Of a stretch of 64,000 nt of DNA, positions 51,023-59,852 are shown piece after piece. Positions within the stretch are counted from its first letter, which is position 1; every line of letters begins with the position of its first letter. The position numbers and the translations under genes are program-made. The notes beneath the pieces are model-generated. The model did not search any database and was not told the DNA's origin. It saw nothing but the letters and a program-made list of their open reading frames with translations. Origin of the DNA: Halorussus halobius (lineage in GTDB: Archaea; Halobacteriota; Halobacteria; Halobacteriales; Haladaptataceae); assembly GCF_004765805.1 (NCBI RefSeq), contig NZ_SBIU01000007.1:62001-126000 (forward strand), read 5' to 3'.

Positions 51023-51426
51023 ATTTCCTCTCGAAGCCAGTCGAGAGCTCGCTCGCGTTTCTTGATGTCGAAATATCGCATTTCGTTGGGGGCGACTGGC
51101 CAGATCGGTCGGATTGCATACCACCAGTCGAACAGGAGTTTTGCCCATCGTGTATCGCCGACTGCGGCGTACCGGTCGATATCGAACTCAGGGCCGTACC
51201 GGAGATCGGGAACCACCCCGTGGAGGTGTGTGAGAAACGCCCTGAACGTCCAGTTCGGAACTTCCTCGTACACGTGGATGTACCCGTGCTTATCGCTCTT
51301 TTCGACGAGGAGTGAGTACAGCTCTTGATAGCCTGTTCGCGTGCCCTTCCCGACGCGAATCGCAATGAGGTTCTCGTTCGTCTCGTCCAACACCTCGAAC
51401 ATTTGATCGGGTGCTGTGTGGGACAT
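51019..51426 (-). CDS. SpoIIAA-like STAS-fold protein
   Basis: A 135-residue protein matching the SpoIIAA-like/STAS family: an N-terminal beta strand (MFEVLDETNENLIAIRVGKGTRTGY), a central motif (IHVYEEVPNWTFRAFLTHL) and the conserved end (RYAAVGDTRWAKLLFDWW and MRYFDIKKRERALDWL). The family includes putative lipid- or ligand-binding stress proteins. It lies two bases after the CDF transporter in the same operon and may modulate it, though nothing in the sequence proves this. Confidence 0.9.
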   Translation of the reverse strand: MSHTAPDQMFEVLDETNENLIAIRVGKGTRTGYQELYSLLVEKSDKHGYIHVYEEVPNWTFRAFLTHLHGVVPDLRYGPEFDIDRYAAVGDTRWAKLLFDWWYAIRPIWPVAPNEMRYFDIKKRERALDWLREEI

Positions 51427-51428
51427 CG

Positions 51429-52364
51429 TTAGTGGGAGTGATTCGTCGTACCGACAGGGTCAGTATCGGGATCGGTACGCCCGACGAGCTCCACGGTTGC
51501 GTGGTCGATTCCTCGATTCGTGAGATAGTCGTGAACCCGTGACTGGATTCTCCGTTGCTCCTCGAGTGTGGTCGACGTATCTGTCAGTCGGACGGTTGCG
51601 ACGGTGAGTTGACTACAGACTTGCCAGACGTGGAGATCCTCAATCTGGTCGACGCCATCGAGTGTCGTCAATTCATCCCGGAGTTCTTCGGACGACACCG
51701 GGCTCCGTTCCAACAGGATCGAGGTGCTTTCCCGGAGGACGTTCCCGGCCGACGCGAGCACCAGCAGCCCAATGAGTACGGCCGCCACAGGGTCTGCGAT
51801 GGGGAGATCGAACACTGCGACGGCGGCGGTCGAGACGATTACCGCAACAGAGCCACCGGCGTCACCGAGCAGGTGGTAGAACGCCCCGCGCTCGTTGAGA
51901 CTCATCTCACCACCCTGCAACACGTACACGGAGCCGATGTTTACCAGCAGGCCACCCGTAGCGATGATCAGCGTCAACTCGGGATTGATCGCCACTGGCT
52001 CAAGGAACCGCTGGTAGGACTCCCAGACGATGTATCCGACCATTGGAAGGAGCAAGACGCCGTTCAGGAAGGCCGCAACCGGCTCCAGTCGGTGGAGACC
52101 GTACGACCACGCCTCGCCACCCTCGAACCGTTCGGCGGTGTAGCTCGCGCCGAACGCCATCGCGTACGCCAGCATATCGAACAGCATGTGGAGTGCGTCG
52201 CTGATAAGCGCGACCGACCCGAACAGGAGTCCACCAGCCAGTTCGATGACGAATCCAAAGAAATTGACGACCGCGACGAGCGCAAGCCGACGCGTACTGC
52301 CACTTGATTTAGACGGGAGGTTGTGCTCTGCGGTCTCCTCATCAGTATGCTCGTGAAGGGTCAT
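51429..52364 (-). CDS. CDF family zinc/cadmium exporter (CzcD-like)
   Basis: A 311-residue cation diffusion facilitator. Six helices are predicted; the zinc site is visible as H-x-x-x-D in TM2 (SDALHMLFD) and H-x-x-x-D in TM5 (HLLGD). A His/Asp-rich N-terminus (LHEHTDEE), a tail ending NHSH and the cytoplasmic ferredoxin-like domain with LHVWQ complete it. CDF proteins export Zn, Cd or Co in exchange for protons. It is the third gene of an operon starting with the Zn/Cd-type ATPase and follows the Ser/Glu-rich membrane protein by 21 bases. Confidence 0.94.
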   Translation of the reverse strand: MTLHEHTDEETAEHNLPSKSSGSTRRLALVAVVNFFGFVIELAGGLLFGSVALISDALHMLFDMLAYAMAFGASYTAERFEGGEAWSYGLHRLEPVAAFLNGVLLLPMVGYIVWESYQRFLEPVAINPELTLIIATGGLLVNIGSVYVLQGGEMSLNERGAFYHLLGDAGGSVAVIVSTAAVAVFDLPIADPVAAVLIGLLVLASAGNVLRESTSILLERSPVSSEELRDELTTLDGVDQIEDLHVWQVCSQLTVATVRLTDTSTTLEEQRRIQSRVHDYLTNRGIDHATVELVGRTDPDTDPVGTTNHSH

Positions 52365-52385
52365 AAGTTCACATTAGAGGGGGTT

Positions 52386-52823
52386 CTATTTCGAATCTGA
52401 GGATTCCGGTTGTTCCTGGGTAGATTCCTGGGCCCCGTCTTCACTCGTCACCATCGAATCCTGCGCCGTTGATTCAGTGCTATCCGAAGAGGTAATCTCC
52501 TCATCGGCTCCCTCCGGTTCTGGTTTGGACCGCTCCGATTCTTCGGAGAGTGATGTATCTTGGGCGGAGGAGCCCGCGAAATCGAGCGGACGAAGCCAGA
52601 TGAACCAAACCACAAATACGGTTGTGCCATAGCCGACGATCCACACGAGGTCAGCAACTGCAGAGAGGTTCGCCTGTTCGAAGGTGTATACCAACAAACC
52701 GGGCCCGATGAGCCCAATGAGCACAACGAGGACGGCAAACTGCGGAGACGAGAGTCCGAACGGGTATCGTTGCTGATCTGCCTCCGTATGGGATGTTGCG
52801 TTTCCCTCATTCTCTGCACCCAT
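52386..52823 (-). CDS. membrane protein with acidic Ser/Glu-rich tail
   Basis: A 145-residue protein: two TM helices (about 27-47 and 55-77) and a long tail rich in Ser, Glu, Asp and Gln that is predicted disordered. It starts one base after the stop of the Zn/Cd ATPase and precedes the CDF exporter, so it belongs to the efflux operon. I do not recognise the family. Acidic tails can bind cations loosely, but no Cys or His cluster is present. Confidence 0.75.
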   Translation of the reverse strand: MGAENEGNATSHTEADQQRYPFGLSSPQFAVLVVLIGLIGPGLLVYTFEQANLSAVADLVWIVGYGTTVFVVWFIWLRPLDFAGSSAQDTSLSEESERSKPEPEGADEEITSSDSTESTAQDSMVTSEDGAQESTQEQPESSDSK

Positions 52824-52824
52824 C

Positions 52825-55509
52825 TTACCCCTCCGAAGCGCTGGTTTCGGTGTCTGTCTCCGGCGTGATTCGAGAGAGTCGCATCGCGTTCCCGGTGACG
52901 GCCGTCGTCATTCCGGCATCGCCAGCGAGGACGGCGAGCCAGATCGGGACGTATCCGAACGGGACTGCGACTGCCAGCCCGGCTTTGACAGCGAGACTCG
53001 ACCAGATGTTCTGTCGGATGACCCCGTTCGCATCGTGTGCGAGTTCGTAGAGGTACGGGAGCTTTGCGAGGTCATCACCCATCAAGGCGATGTCGGCGGT
53101 CTCCAATGCGGTATCAGTCCCGGCAGCCCCCATCGCCACGCCGACTGTGGCGGTGGCGAGCGCCGGTGCGTCGTTGATGCCGTCACCGACCATCGCAACG
53201 CCGTCGTACTCCTCGACGAGCTCCTCGATCGCCGTCACCTTGTCCTCGGGGAGTAATTCGGCCTGGTACTCGTCGACGCCGACCTGTTCGGCGATCGCGC
53301 GGGCAGTCCGCTCATTGTCACCCGTCAGCATCACCGTTCGGGAGACGCCGAGTTGCTTGAGTCGCGTCACTGTTCGCTTCGCTTCGGGTCGGATCTCGTC
53401 GGCGACTGCGATGACGCCTTCGAGTTCGTCTTCGGTTCCAACGAGGACAACGGTCTTCCCTTCTGCTTGGAGTTCGGGAACGGTCTCGTCGAGAAGGTCG
53501 AGGCAGTTGTTCCGGTCGCATATCTGCCGAGCTGTCTGGGTGACGACACCGCCGTCAGTGGTCGCGTGGACGTGTGATAGGTCGAATCCCAGCTCCTCGA
53601 ACAGCCCCGGCTTGCCAGCGAAGTGGGGCGTCCCGTCGAGGTCGGCCCGGACGCCCTTGCCGGTGATGCTCTCGAAATCATCGATCTCGCGCTCGGCGAC
53701 TCCCATGCTGCCGGCCTCAGCGACGATCGCCTCGCCGATGGGATGTTCGCTCCGTTGTTCGAGCCCGCGGGCACACCGGAGGACGTCTTCCTCCGAATTT
53801 TCGTTTAATGGAACGACGTCAGTGACGGTGAGCTCACCTTTCGTGAGCGTCCCCGTTTTGTCGAAGGCGACGACGTCGACGGCCCCCATCGCTTCGAGGT
53901 GGTTGCCGCCCTTGATCAGGACGCCGTTCTTCGCGGCGCTCGTAATTCCCGACACGACGGACACGGGTGTCGAGATGACGAACGCACACGGGCAGGCCAG
54001 TACCAGTAACGTCAACCCGTAGACGACGGCCGTGGGCCAGGTCGTGCCGAGAACGTACGGGCTTCCCACCGTCGTCAAAATGGCGAAGGCAACGACGACT
54101 GGCGTGTAGTACGTTGAGAAGCGTTCGACGAATTGCTCGCGCTCGGTCTTGTTCGACTGGGCATCCTCGACCATCTCCACGATTCGCGAGAGCGTGTTAT
54201 CACCGGCTTCAGAGGTAACCTCTACCTCAAGATAGCCCTCTTCGTTGATCGTGCCGGCGTATACCTCATCTCCCATCGTCTTGTCGACGGGTACGCTTTC
54301 GCCTGTGATGGGTGCCTGATTGACGGCGCTTTCACCGTCGACGACGGTTCCGTCCATCGGGATCTTCTCCCCCGGTTTGACGACGACCACGTCGCCGACA
54401 GCGACCTCGTCGACAGGAACTGTCTCCGTGGTATCGTCCCGTTTGACGGTTGCCTCATCCGGTGAGAGGTCCATCAACTCCCGGAGCGAGTTCCGAGCGC
54501 GATCCATCGAGTACCGCTCCAGCAGCTCGGCGATACTGAACAGGAACGCGAGGGTGGCCGCCTCGAAGTAGAGCGCCTCACCGAAGGCGAGGCTCGCAAC
54601 GAGTGCTCCGAGGATAGCCACCGACATCAGGAAGTCGATATCGAGGTTCAGATTCCGAGCGGAGTAGTAGCCGTTGCGGAAGATCTCCTGACCACCGGAC
54701 GCGACGGCAACGAGGAACAGTACGTCGGCGACGAGCAGCTCCGTTCCGAGAAGGCTTGCAAGCTGTACATTCTGCCCGGTCAGGAAGAACTCGAAGAGCA
54801 AGCCGAGAGCGACGAATCCACCGCTGATCCACGTCTTGAGTGCTCGTGGACTCGTCCAGATGCTCTCGCGTTCCTCAGTCGGGTCCTGCCGTCCTGATTC
54901 GTCGCTCGACGTGTCTGTAACCTTGTACCCGGCACGTTCGATAGCGCCGATGATATCGGCTTCTCCAGTCCTCGAAGAATCGTACGTGACGACGACGGTT
55001 CCGGTCGTCGGCTGGGTTTCGAATGTTGTAATTCCCTCGACCCTCTCGAGAGCGTTCTCGATTTTGCCAGCACACGACGGGCAATCCATTTCCGGAACCG
55101 TGAATTTCGAGGACACTTCGCCGGTGTCCTCCACGGTGTACCCGGCCTTTTCGACCCGATTAGCAATCGCGGTGGCACTCGTTTGTTCGCCGTCGTATGA
55201 AACGGTCAGCGTCCCTTTCGTCACTTGCGGGTCGACGCTGCGGATTCCGTCCAGTTTTTCGACGCTGTTCTCTACCTTTCCTGCACAGGATGGACAATCC
55301 ATCTCCGGGACCGCGAATTGTGCAACGTCCCCTTGGTCTATGGGTGGAGAAACGTCGTCGACGCCCTGTTCTGTGTGTTGGGCGTGTTCGTGATCACTGT
55401 GGTCGTGGTCATGCGTGTGACTATGCTCGTGGGACCCTTCTTCGTGTTCGTGGGCGCGATCCGGTGGCTCACCACTCCTGTTGTGGGAATCGTCGTCGGG
55501 GGAGGTCAT
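52825..55509 (-). CDS. Zn/Cd-type P1B ATPase with two HMA domains (ZntA-like)
   Basis: An 894-residue pump. A His/Glu/Asp-rich start (about 20-47) precedes two HMA domains with DCPSC motifs near 71-75 and 142-146. TGES is near 402, the TM6 motif is CPC (about 506-508) and DKTGT near 550; SEHP and GDGINDA follow, and the last helix has GDAGMT, the TM8 aspartate typical of Zn/Cd/Pb pumps (P1B-2). It exports Zn(II), Cd(II) or Pb(II). The ATG at 55509 is preferred; a GTG one codon upstream is the other option. It heads an operon with a membrane protein, a CDF exporter and a STAS protein. Confidence 0.95.
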   Translation of the reverse strand: MTSPDDDSHNRSGEPPDRAHEHEEGSHEHSHTHDHDHSDHEHAQHTEQGVDDVSPPIDQGDVAQFAVPEMDCPSCAGKVENSVEKLDGIRSVDPQVTKGTLTVSYDGEQTSATAIANRVEKAGYTVEDTGEVSSKFTVPEMDCPSCAGKIENALERVEGITTFETQPTTGTVVVTYDSSRTGEADIIGAIERAGYKVTDTSSDESGRQDPTEERESIWTSPRALKTWISGGFVALGLLFEFFLTGQNVQLASLLGTELLVADVLFLVAVASGGQEIFRNGYYSARNLNLDIDFLMSVAILGALVASLAFGEALYFEAATLAFLFSIAELLERYSMDRARNSLRELMDLSPDEATVKRDDTTETVPVDEVAVGDVVVVKPGEKIPMDGTVVDGESAVNQAPITGESVPVDKTMGDEVYAGTINEEGYLEVEVTSEAGDNTLSRIVEMVEDAQSNKTEREQFVERFSTYYTPVVVAFAILTTVGSPYVLGTTWPTAVVYGLTLLVLACPCAFVISTPVSVVSGITSAAKNGVLIKGGNHLEAMGAVDVVAFDKTGTLTKGELTVTDVVPLNENSEEDVLRCARGLEQRSEHPIGEAIVAEAGSMGVAEREIDDFESITGKGVRADLDGTPHFAGKPGLFEELGFDLSHVHATTDGGVVTQTARQICDRNNCLDLLDETVPELQAEGKTVVLVGTEDELEGVIAVADEIRPEAKRTVTRLKQLGVSRTVMLTGDNERTARAIAEQVGVDEYQAELLPEDKVTAIEELVEEYDGVAMVGDGINDAPALATATVGVAMGAAGTDTALETADIALMGDDLAKLPYLYELAHDANGVIRQNIWSSLAVKAGLAVAVPFGYVPIWLAVLAGDAGMTTAVTGNAMRLSRITPETDTETSASEG

Positions 55510-55530
55510 CACTCTCCCCTAGCCACTACA

Positions 55531-55541
55531 CATTTATTAAA
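55531..55541 (-). promoter_or_regulatory. TATA-like box of the Zn/Cd efflux operon
   Basis: On the minus strand ATTTAATAAAT lies 22-32 bases before the ATG at 55509, good spacing for a leaderless transcript. A second A/T box (TTTTATA, 55550-55556) lies further upstream. Confidence 0.5.
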
Positions 55542-55635
55542 TCGACTGCTATAAAACACCCATTTTCTGCCAATACCTAATAAATACTTTGCCCTATATT
55601 ATTAACTCGGCCGTTGTCTCATCTCAAATGCAGAC

Positions 55636-55824
55636 CTAAGTATGGTTTGCTCGATACTCACCGTGTTTGACCTCGAGGAAGAGCGTAAAGACTCCAAACA
55701 CGACGAGGCCGACGCTCACCATCATGACTGTACTTTTGCTCGTCGGACTCATCATCGTCCCACCAATTATGAGGGTGAGCAGGACCCCGAACGCGATTAC
55801 CGTTTTCGTGTTATCGAATTCCAT
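55636..55824 (-). CDS. small membrane protein (DUF7333-like)
   Basis: A 62-residue protein with two helices and the ending VKHGEYRA, homologous to the gene at 42920 (both also start MEFD). The start MEFDNTK is at 55824. It lies 20 bases downstream of the DUF7541-like gene and about 126 bases upstream of the Zn/Cd ATPase, all on the minus strand, but the ATPase has its own promoter. Function unknown. Confidence 0.75.
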   Translation of the reverse strand: MEFDNTKTVIAFGVLLTLIIGGTMMSPTSKSTVMMVSVGLVVFGVFTLFLEVKHGEYRANHT

Positions 55825-55844
55825 CGATAGTTTGTTACTGAAAC

Positions 55845-56249
55845 TCAATCAGATGTTGTTTCCGACGTCTCTGCTGTCGATACCGTTGCGCGGGTCTTCC
55901 TTCGAACGAAGCCTACCCAGACAAGTGCACCAACGAGACACAGGATACCAGCGATCGCAATCGATTGACCGCGGATTGTCGTCCCGGTCTGGTTCTGTGT
56001 GATCAGCAAGATACCGATGCCGAAGAGGACGAATCCTTGAACACCTGCTGCTTTCGCTGGTTCAGTAATATACTCCGCCTCTGTGAGAATGCCAGCAACA
56101 GATCCGACGAACAACAACAGTCCCGCAACAGAGACAGGACGAAGGCCGAGAACGACACCGACCTCCGAGAGAGCAAATCCAATAGCGACAAAGAGTGGCC
56201 ATGGACTCGCTCCCGTGAAGGTTGAATCCGTGTCTTCGGAATCGCTCAT
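55845..56249 (-). CDS. cox-cluster-type membrane protein (DUF7541-like)
   Basis: A 134-residue protein with four helices (PWPLFVAIGFALSEVGVVLGL, VAGLLLFVGSVAGILTEAEY, VQGFVLFGIGILLIT and GILCLVGALVWVGF). It resembles the haloarchaeal cox cluster protein family (DUF7541), usually encoded near cytochrome oxidase genes. No oxidase subunit gene is present here, only a heme A synthase at 46972. Its role in oxidase assembly is suspected but not shown. It is followed by the DUF7333-like gene. Confidence 0.8.
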   Translation of the reverse strand: MSDSEDTDSTFTGASPWPLFVAIGFALSEVGVVLGLRPVSVAGLLLFVGSVAGILTEAEYITEPAKAAGVQGFVLFGIGILLITQNQTGTTIRGQSIAIAGILCLVGALVWVGFVRRKTRATVSTAETSETTSD

Positions 56250-56428
56250 TATCTCGAGTTGAGCTTCACGATATAATAAATCGGCTGTTATTGATACCCC
56301 TATAGTTAATAGAAAATGGCTGTAATTCAGCCGTTAGTTAATATTGGTGCGGTATAACCTCACAGTCTGAAGCTGGTAATACTGCTTAGTCCCGATTCTC
56401 CGCGCTATCCCATCTTACGGTCAAATGG

Positions 56429-56436
56429 TTTTATAG
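56429..56436 (+). promoter_or_regulatory. TATA-like box of the 49-residue CxxC gene
   Basis: TTTTATAG lies 24-31 bases before the ATG at 56460, spacing that supports a leaderless transcript for the small gene. Confidence 0.5.
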
Positions 56437-56459
56437 AGACGCTCTGCCTACTCTTTTTT

Positions 56460-56609
56460 ATGTGCATCTACTGCGACGCCTACGAAGAAGAGCGAGAAAC
56501 GGAGAGTCAGTCTCCAGTCGAAGACAACCACTCTGAACAAAAGACTACTTCCACGCTGTCAAAGGGAGCGTTTGGACAACTTCGTTCTTCGCTAGCAGAT
56601 CTGTTGTAA
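56460..56609 (+). CDS. 49-residue CxxC microprotein
   Basis: A complete short gene: MCIYCDAYEEERE at the start (C2-x-x-C5), a long acidic Ser/Thr/Glu/Gln middle and a hydrophobic helical end (LRSSLADLL). It begins at the first possible ATG after a well-spaced TATA box. The N-terminal CxxC could bind zinc or another metal or serve a redox role. No known family recognised; it has haloarchaeal composition. Confidence 0.55.
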   Translation: MCIYCDAYEEERETESQSPVEDNHSEQKTTSTLSKGAFGQLRSSLADLL

Positions 56610-56730
56610 CCGACCATTCTGGCCATTGATGACGCCACGTAGGTCGATACGCGAGCGGAGAAGTTCGAACGTCGAACCAGAACGGTTTCAACGCTGACTG
56701 GCCTACGGCCGAATAACAGCTTTCGAGAGT

Positions 56731-56997
56731 ATGTCATACGAAGGCACTACGGTTCCACGGCGTGACTCACCTGCAGGGGAGTGTGATTACTGTGGGCATC
56801 CGTTCCCGACGACCGACCGCCTCGTCCTCCACAAAGGCTTAGAACATCCCCAAGAGCTGGATGACGACGAGGAGGACGCATTCCTCTCTGCCCGAGCAGA
56901 CGAAGAAGACGAGTTGCGTACACTCCGTCTGAAAGCGCTTGGAGCCCTCGTGCTCCTGTACTTCGGTCTTCTATTCATGTATGCTATCTTTGCCTGA
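56731..56997 (+). CDS. zinc-finger membrane protein (DUF7410-like)
   Basis: An 88-residue protein: N-terminal C2H2-like zinc finger (CDYCGHPFPTTDRLVLHKGLEH, about 18-39), an acidic helical stretch and one C-terminal TM helix (about 68-87). It resembles a haloarchaeal family often found near terminal oxidase genes (DUF7410). The next gene starts inside its last codons, so they are translationally coupled. It may recruit partners to the membrane through the finger. Confidence 0.8.
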   Translation: MSYEGTTVPRRDSPAGECDYCGHPFPTTDRLVLHKGLEHPQELDDDEEDAFLSARADEEDELRTLRLKALGALVLLYFGLLFMYAIFA

Positions 56998-58492
56998 CTC
57001 AGATACGAACACCGGGGCAAGCGAAGAGGTACACATAGAGTCAGGTCCAGGGTCGAGGCTTCGTCATTGGGTCGTCTCGAACACGAAGCTCAGACTCTTC
57101 GTACAGTTTGTACTCTGGGTCTCGATACTGACGCTGTTTACCGAAACAGTCGCTGCCGGTAACGGGATGACGCTCTCGAAGCAGCCTCGGGATACCCTTG
57201 CCGTTCCCCGATGGCTGTATCTTGCCACTGGCGGCGCCACGATCGGCGCCTCTGCCCTACTTGCGAGCTTCGTTACTGATCGAGCCTTTATCCGCTATCT
57301 CCACAACTGGTCACTCCCCGGTCCGACGGTCGACGACTGGTGGACACCGATTCGATGGATCGGACGTAGTTTTGGGATTGTCGTCCTTGGACTGGCAGTG
57401 TATCTCGGACTGACCGGACCGCAGCTCCCGACAGCAAGCTTCACCATTCTCGTCACATTTGTCGTCGTTCGAGCGGGCTTGCCGATGCTTACGTATCTTG
57501 GAGGGAACGTTTGGCCAGCACTGAACCCCTGGCGAGGGATCGTCTCGCTTCTCCCAGCTGGACACAGAACGTATCCAAGAGAATTAGCCCGATGGCCAGC
57601 TGTCGGTGGCCTATTACTCCTTGTGTGGATTGAGGTGATTTTCCCTGTCAGCACGATTCCGTCAATTCTTTCGCTTGCGATCCTCGGCTACAGTGCCGTC
57701 ACAATCGCAGGCGCAGTACTCTTCGGTCCTGACGCGTGGTTCGAGAACGCAGATCCGTTATCCGTCCTGTTCCGATTTTTCGGGGCTGTCGCCCCTGTAA
57801 AACGGCGGGACGGGAAGCTCACTGTAAAACTGCCCGGTAGCGACCTGACTGACTCAGACTTAATCACGGACACCTCCGATGTTGCGTTCGTCATTGCGCT
57901 GATTTGGGAGCTCACGTACAGCGGCTTCATCACGACGCAGACGGGCGCAGCAACTACCGAGGCACTCGTCAGCCTCTCCAATATTGGAGTGGGAGCCGTA
58001 CAGATTCGTGCGATCCTCATCTACACACTCCTTTTCGTCAGTGGCTACGTCGTTTTCTTCGCCGCGTATTGGTATGCGGGCGTACTCTCTCGGCGACGGA
58101 CCGGGACATACATCACAGCGAAACGTATCGCCTTTCGGTTTGCACCCTCGCTATTGGCCATCGCAGCGGGATATCACCTCGCCCACTACACCGGACTGGC
58201 TGTATCCCTCAGTCCGGCTCTAGGCATGGCAATTCTCTCTCCACTGTCGCCCCCAGCGAATCCCCTGACATTGTCTCCACCTGGGTGGTTCGAGGGTTTG
58301 AGTATCGCCTACGTGCTCATCGGGCATCTCCTCGCTATCTGGGCAGCGCACGCGACCGCCTACGAACTCTTCTCGAGTCGTCTCGTCGCAATCCGGAGCC
58401 AGTACCCGTTCATCGGTGTGATGATCGGGTACACCGTTATTAGCCTCTGGATTCTCTCACTTCCAGGAGCGACGCCCCCATATCTACCCTGA
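56981..58492 (+). CDS. large polytopic membrane protein, unknown family
   Basis: A 503-residue membrane protein with about eleven to twelve helices, starting MLSLPDSD 16 bases before the zinc-finger gene ends. Histidines and aromatic residues are spread through the helices (IAAGYHLAHYTGL and VLIGHLLAIWAAHATAYE in the last third), a pattern seen in heme- or metal-binding membrane proteins such as oxidase subunits or permeases. I do not recognise a family. The neighbours, iron/copper-type P19-like proteins and a DyP-like peroxidase, suggest a metal uptake or oxidation context. Confidence 0.75.
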   Translation: MLSLPDSDTNTGASEEVHIESGPGSRLRHWVVSNTKLRLFVQFVLWVSILTLFTETVAAGNGMTLSKQPRDTLAVPRWLYLATGGATIGASALLASFVTDRAFIRYLHNWSLPGPTVDDWWTPIRWIGRSFGIVVLGLAVYLGLTGPQLPTASFTILVTFVVVRAGLPMLTYLGGNVWPALNPWRGIVSLLPAGHRTYPRELARWPAVGGLLLLVWIEVIFPVSTIPSILSLAILGYSAVTIAGAVLFGPDAWFENADPLSVLFRFFGAVAPVKRRDGKLTVKLPGSDLTDSDLITDTSDVAFVIALIWELTYSGFITTQTGAATTEALVSLSNIGVGAVQIRAILIYTLLFVSGYVVFFAAYWYAGVLSRRRTGTYITAKRIAFRFAPSLLAIAAGYHLAHYTGLAVSLSPALGMAILSPLSPPANPLTLSPPGWFEGLSIAYVLIGHLLAIWAAHATAYELFSSRLVAIRSQYPFIGVMIGYTVISLWILSLPGATPPYLP

Positions 58493-58552
58493 TTCTGGTG
58501 GTTTCGAGAGAACAACGGATCGCACACTAAGGTCAGAACTCAACCAGAAAGA

Positions 58553-59623
58553 TCACTCGGCAGTGAACTCAATCGGGTCCATGTCGAGAAACGCGGTTTC
58601 GTAGCCGTCGTGGCGCGCCAGTTGGGGTGGTGTCTCTACAGTGATTCTGACCGTATCGCCAGTCTTGAGTTCATCAATACCCATCCCATAGAAACTCCCG
58701 AGGTCAGGATCAAGGGACGCTTGGAGTGTCCCTTGTGTGATTGTATCCCCTCCACGGTCGAGTGTTGCTGAAAGAGCCATCCTCGGGAGCATCACGCGAT
58801 TGTAGGGTGTGCGTGGAGAAACGATTAGGAAGGGTCCTTCAGTATCACTAAACCGATGGTCACCGTCAACGAGAGCAACCAGCATCGTTGCGTCACCGGA
58901 TTGCCCTTCGTGGAGTAGTCGACCGGGAAGCTCGGATTTTGTCGGCACGACCGGTTCAGGAATCATTTCCATATCCATTAGATCGACTGTCCCACGGGTG
59001 CCTGCTTTGTCCCCTAACCGGCGAATCTCCAAATTGTACGTCTCATCCGTATCGAACGTGAACTGCATCGTGGCAGACTGTCCCTCTGTAAATCGCCCGT
59101 TGAATGGACTCGTACGAGCTGTCTGCAACGGGCCAACCTGGAGCGTCACATCGTACTGTCCTTCCCCCGGGAGAGCGATATTGTCGCCGTAGTGGAACCC
59201 CATATTCGGCGAGATCATCGGCCAGAGGTTGGTCGAGGACACTCGACCGTCGCTGTTACTGATTTCGACAGAGACGTCGACCGGGAGGATCGTCTCCGTC
59301 TCGGTGTCCCAGACACTCGCCATCAGATGCACCGAATCATCCGACTGAACGACGACTTTCGTCTTTCGTGAGCCAGTGAGGTTCCAGAAACGGTGCGGGA
59401 AGGAGTGCATCAGTGCAAATCCGAGACTGCCTGCCGTCGTCGTTCCGTACATTCCCATCCCTTCGATGATTGCCGGATAGTAGACCGCGTCAGGTCGATC
59501 CTCCACGATCGGTGGATCACGCCATGCAGACTGCGTCTCGAATCCGAGCCGCCCCAGGCAACCAGACAGTACCAGGCCCCCCGAGAGAGCAGTCCCCTGT
59601 TTGAGAAACGTTCTCCGATTCAT
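58553..59623 (-). CDS. P19/Tp34-like extracellular metal-binding lipoprotein (DUF7350-like)
   Basis: A 356-residue lipoprotein with a Tat-type signal (MNRRTFLKQG and lipobox SGC). The mature protein has features shared with its paralogue at 59853: DAVYYPAIIEGMGMYG near the start, HLMASVWDTET, a middle PMGFHYGD-like segment (PNMGFHYGDN) and LMDMEMIPEP. These Met/His clusters fit the P19/Tp34 family, which binds copper or iron for uptake through a membrane permease. Two copies in a row beside a DyP-like peroxidase suggest a high-affinity metal acquisition system. Confidence 0.82.
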   Translation of the reverse strand: MNRRTFLKQGTALSGGLVLSGCLGRLGFETQSAWRDPPIVEDRPDAVYYPAIIEGMGMYGTTTAGSLGFALMHSFPHRFWNLTGSRKTKVVVQSDDSVHLMASVWDTETETILPVDVSVEISNSDGRVSSTNLWPMISPNMGFHYGDNIALPGEGQYDVTLQVGPLQTARTSPFNGRFTEGQSATMQFTFDTDETYNLEIRRLGDKAGTRGTVDLMDMEMIPEPVVPTKSELPGRLLHEGQSGDATMLVALVDGDHRFSDTEGPFLIVSPRTPYNRVMLPRMALSATLDRGGDTITQGTLQASLDPDLGSFYGMGIDELKTGDTVRITVETPPQLARHDGYETAFLDMDPIEFTAE

Positions 59624-59725
59624 GTTCTCCTCTGAGATACTATGTTTGGTAGATTCATTGAGTCGACCTCGCTGTCGTCAACCGGGGGTTTCTGTAACTG
59701 CCAGCCTCGGCCATTCTGTGACTGT

Positions 59726-59812
59726 CTACGCTAAGCGAACGACGAATCCGGTGAGTACCAGGAGTGAGACAACGCCAAGTAACGTCGCCAGTAGGAGGTG
59801 CTTCTCTTCCAT
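59726..59812 (-). CDS. 28-residue single-TM microprotein
   Basis: A short complete frame (28 residues, TAG stop): MEEKHLLLATLLGVVSLL followed by a hydrophobic helix and FVVRLA. It lies 40 bases downstream of the P19-like gene at 59853 and about 100 bases upstream of the one at 58553, all on the minus strand. One membrane helix with a charged cap looks like a small membrane subunit. It is easily missed because of its size. Confidence 0.55.
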   Translation of the reverse strand: MEEKHLLLATLLGVVSLLVLTGFVVRLA

Positions 59813-59852
59813 AGATTTGGCTTCGGTTGGAATTCTAAAGACACCTTTGGAA

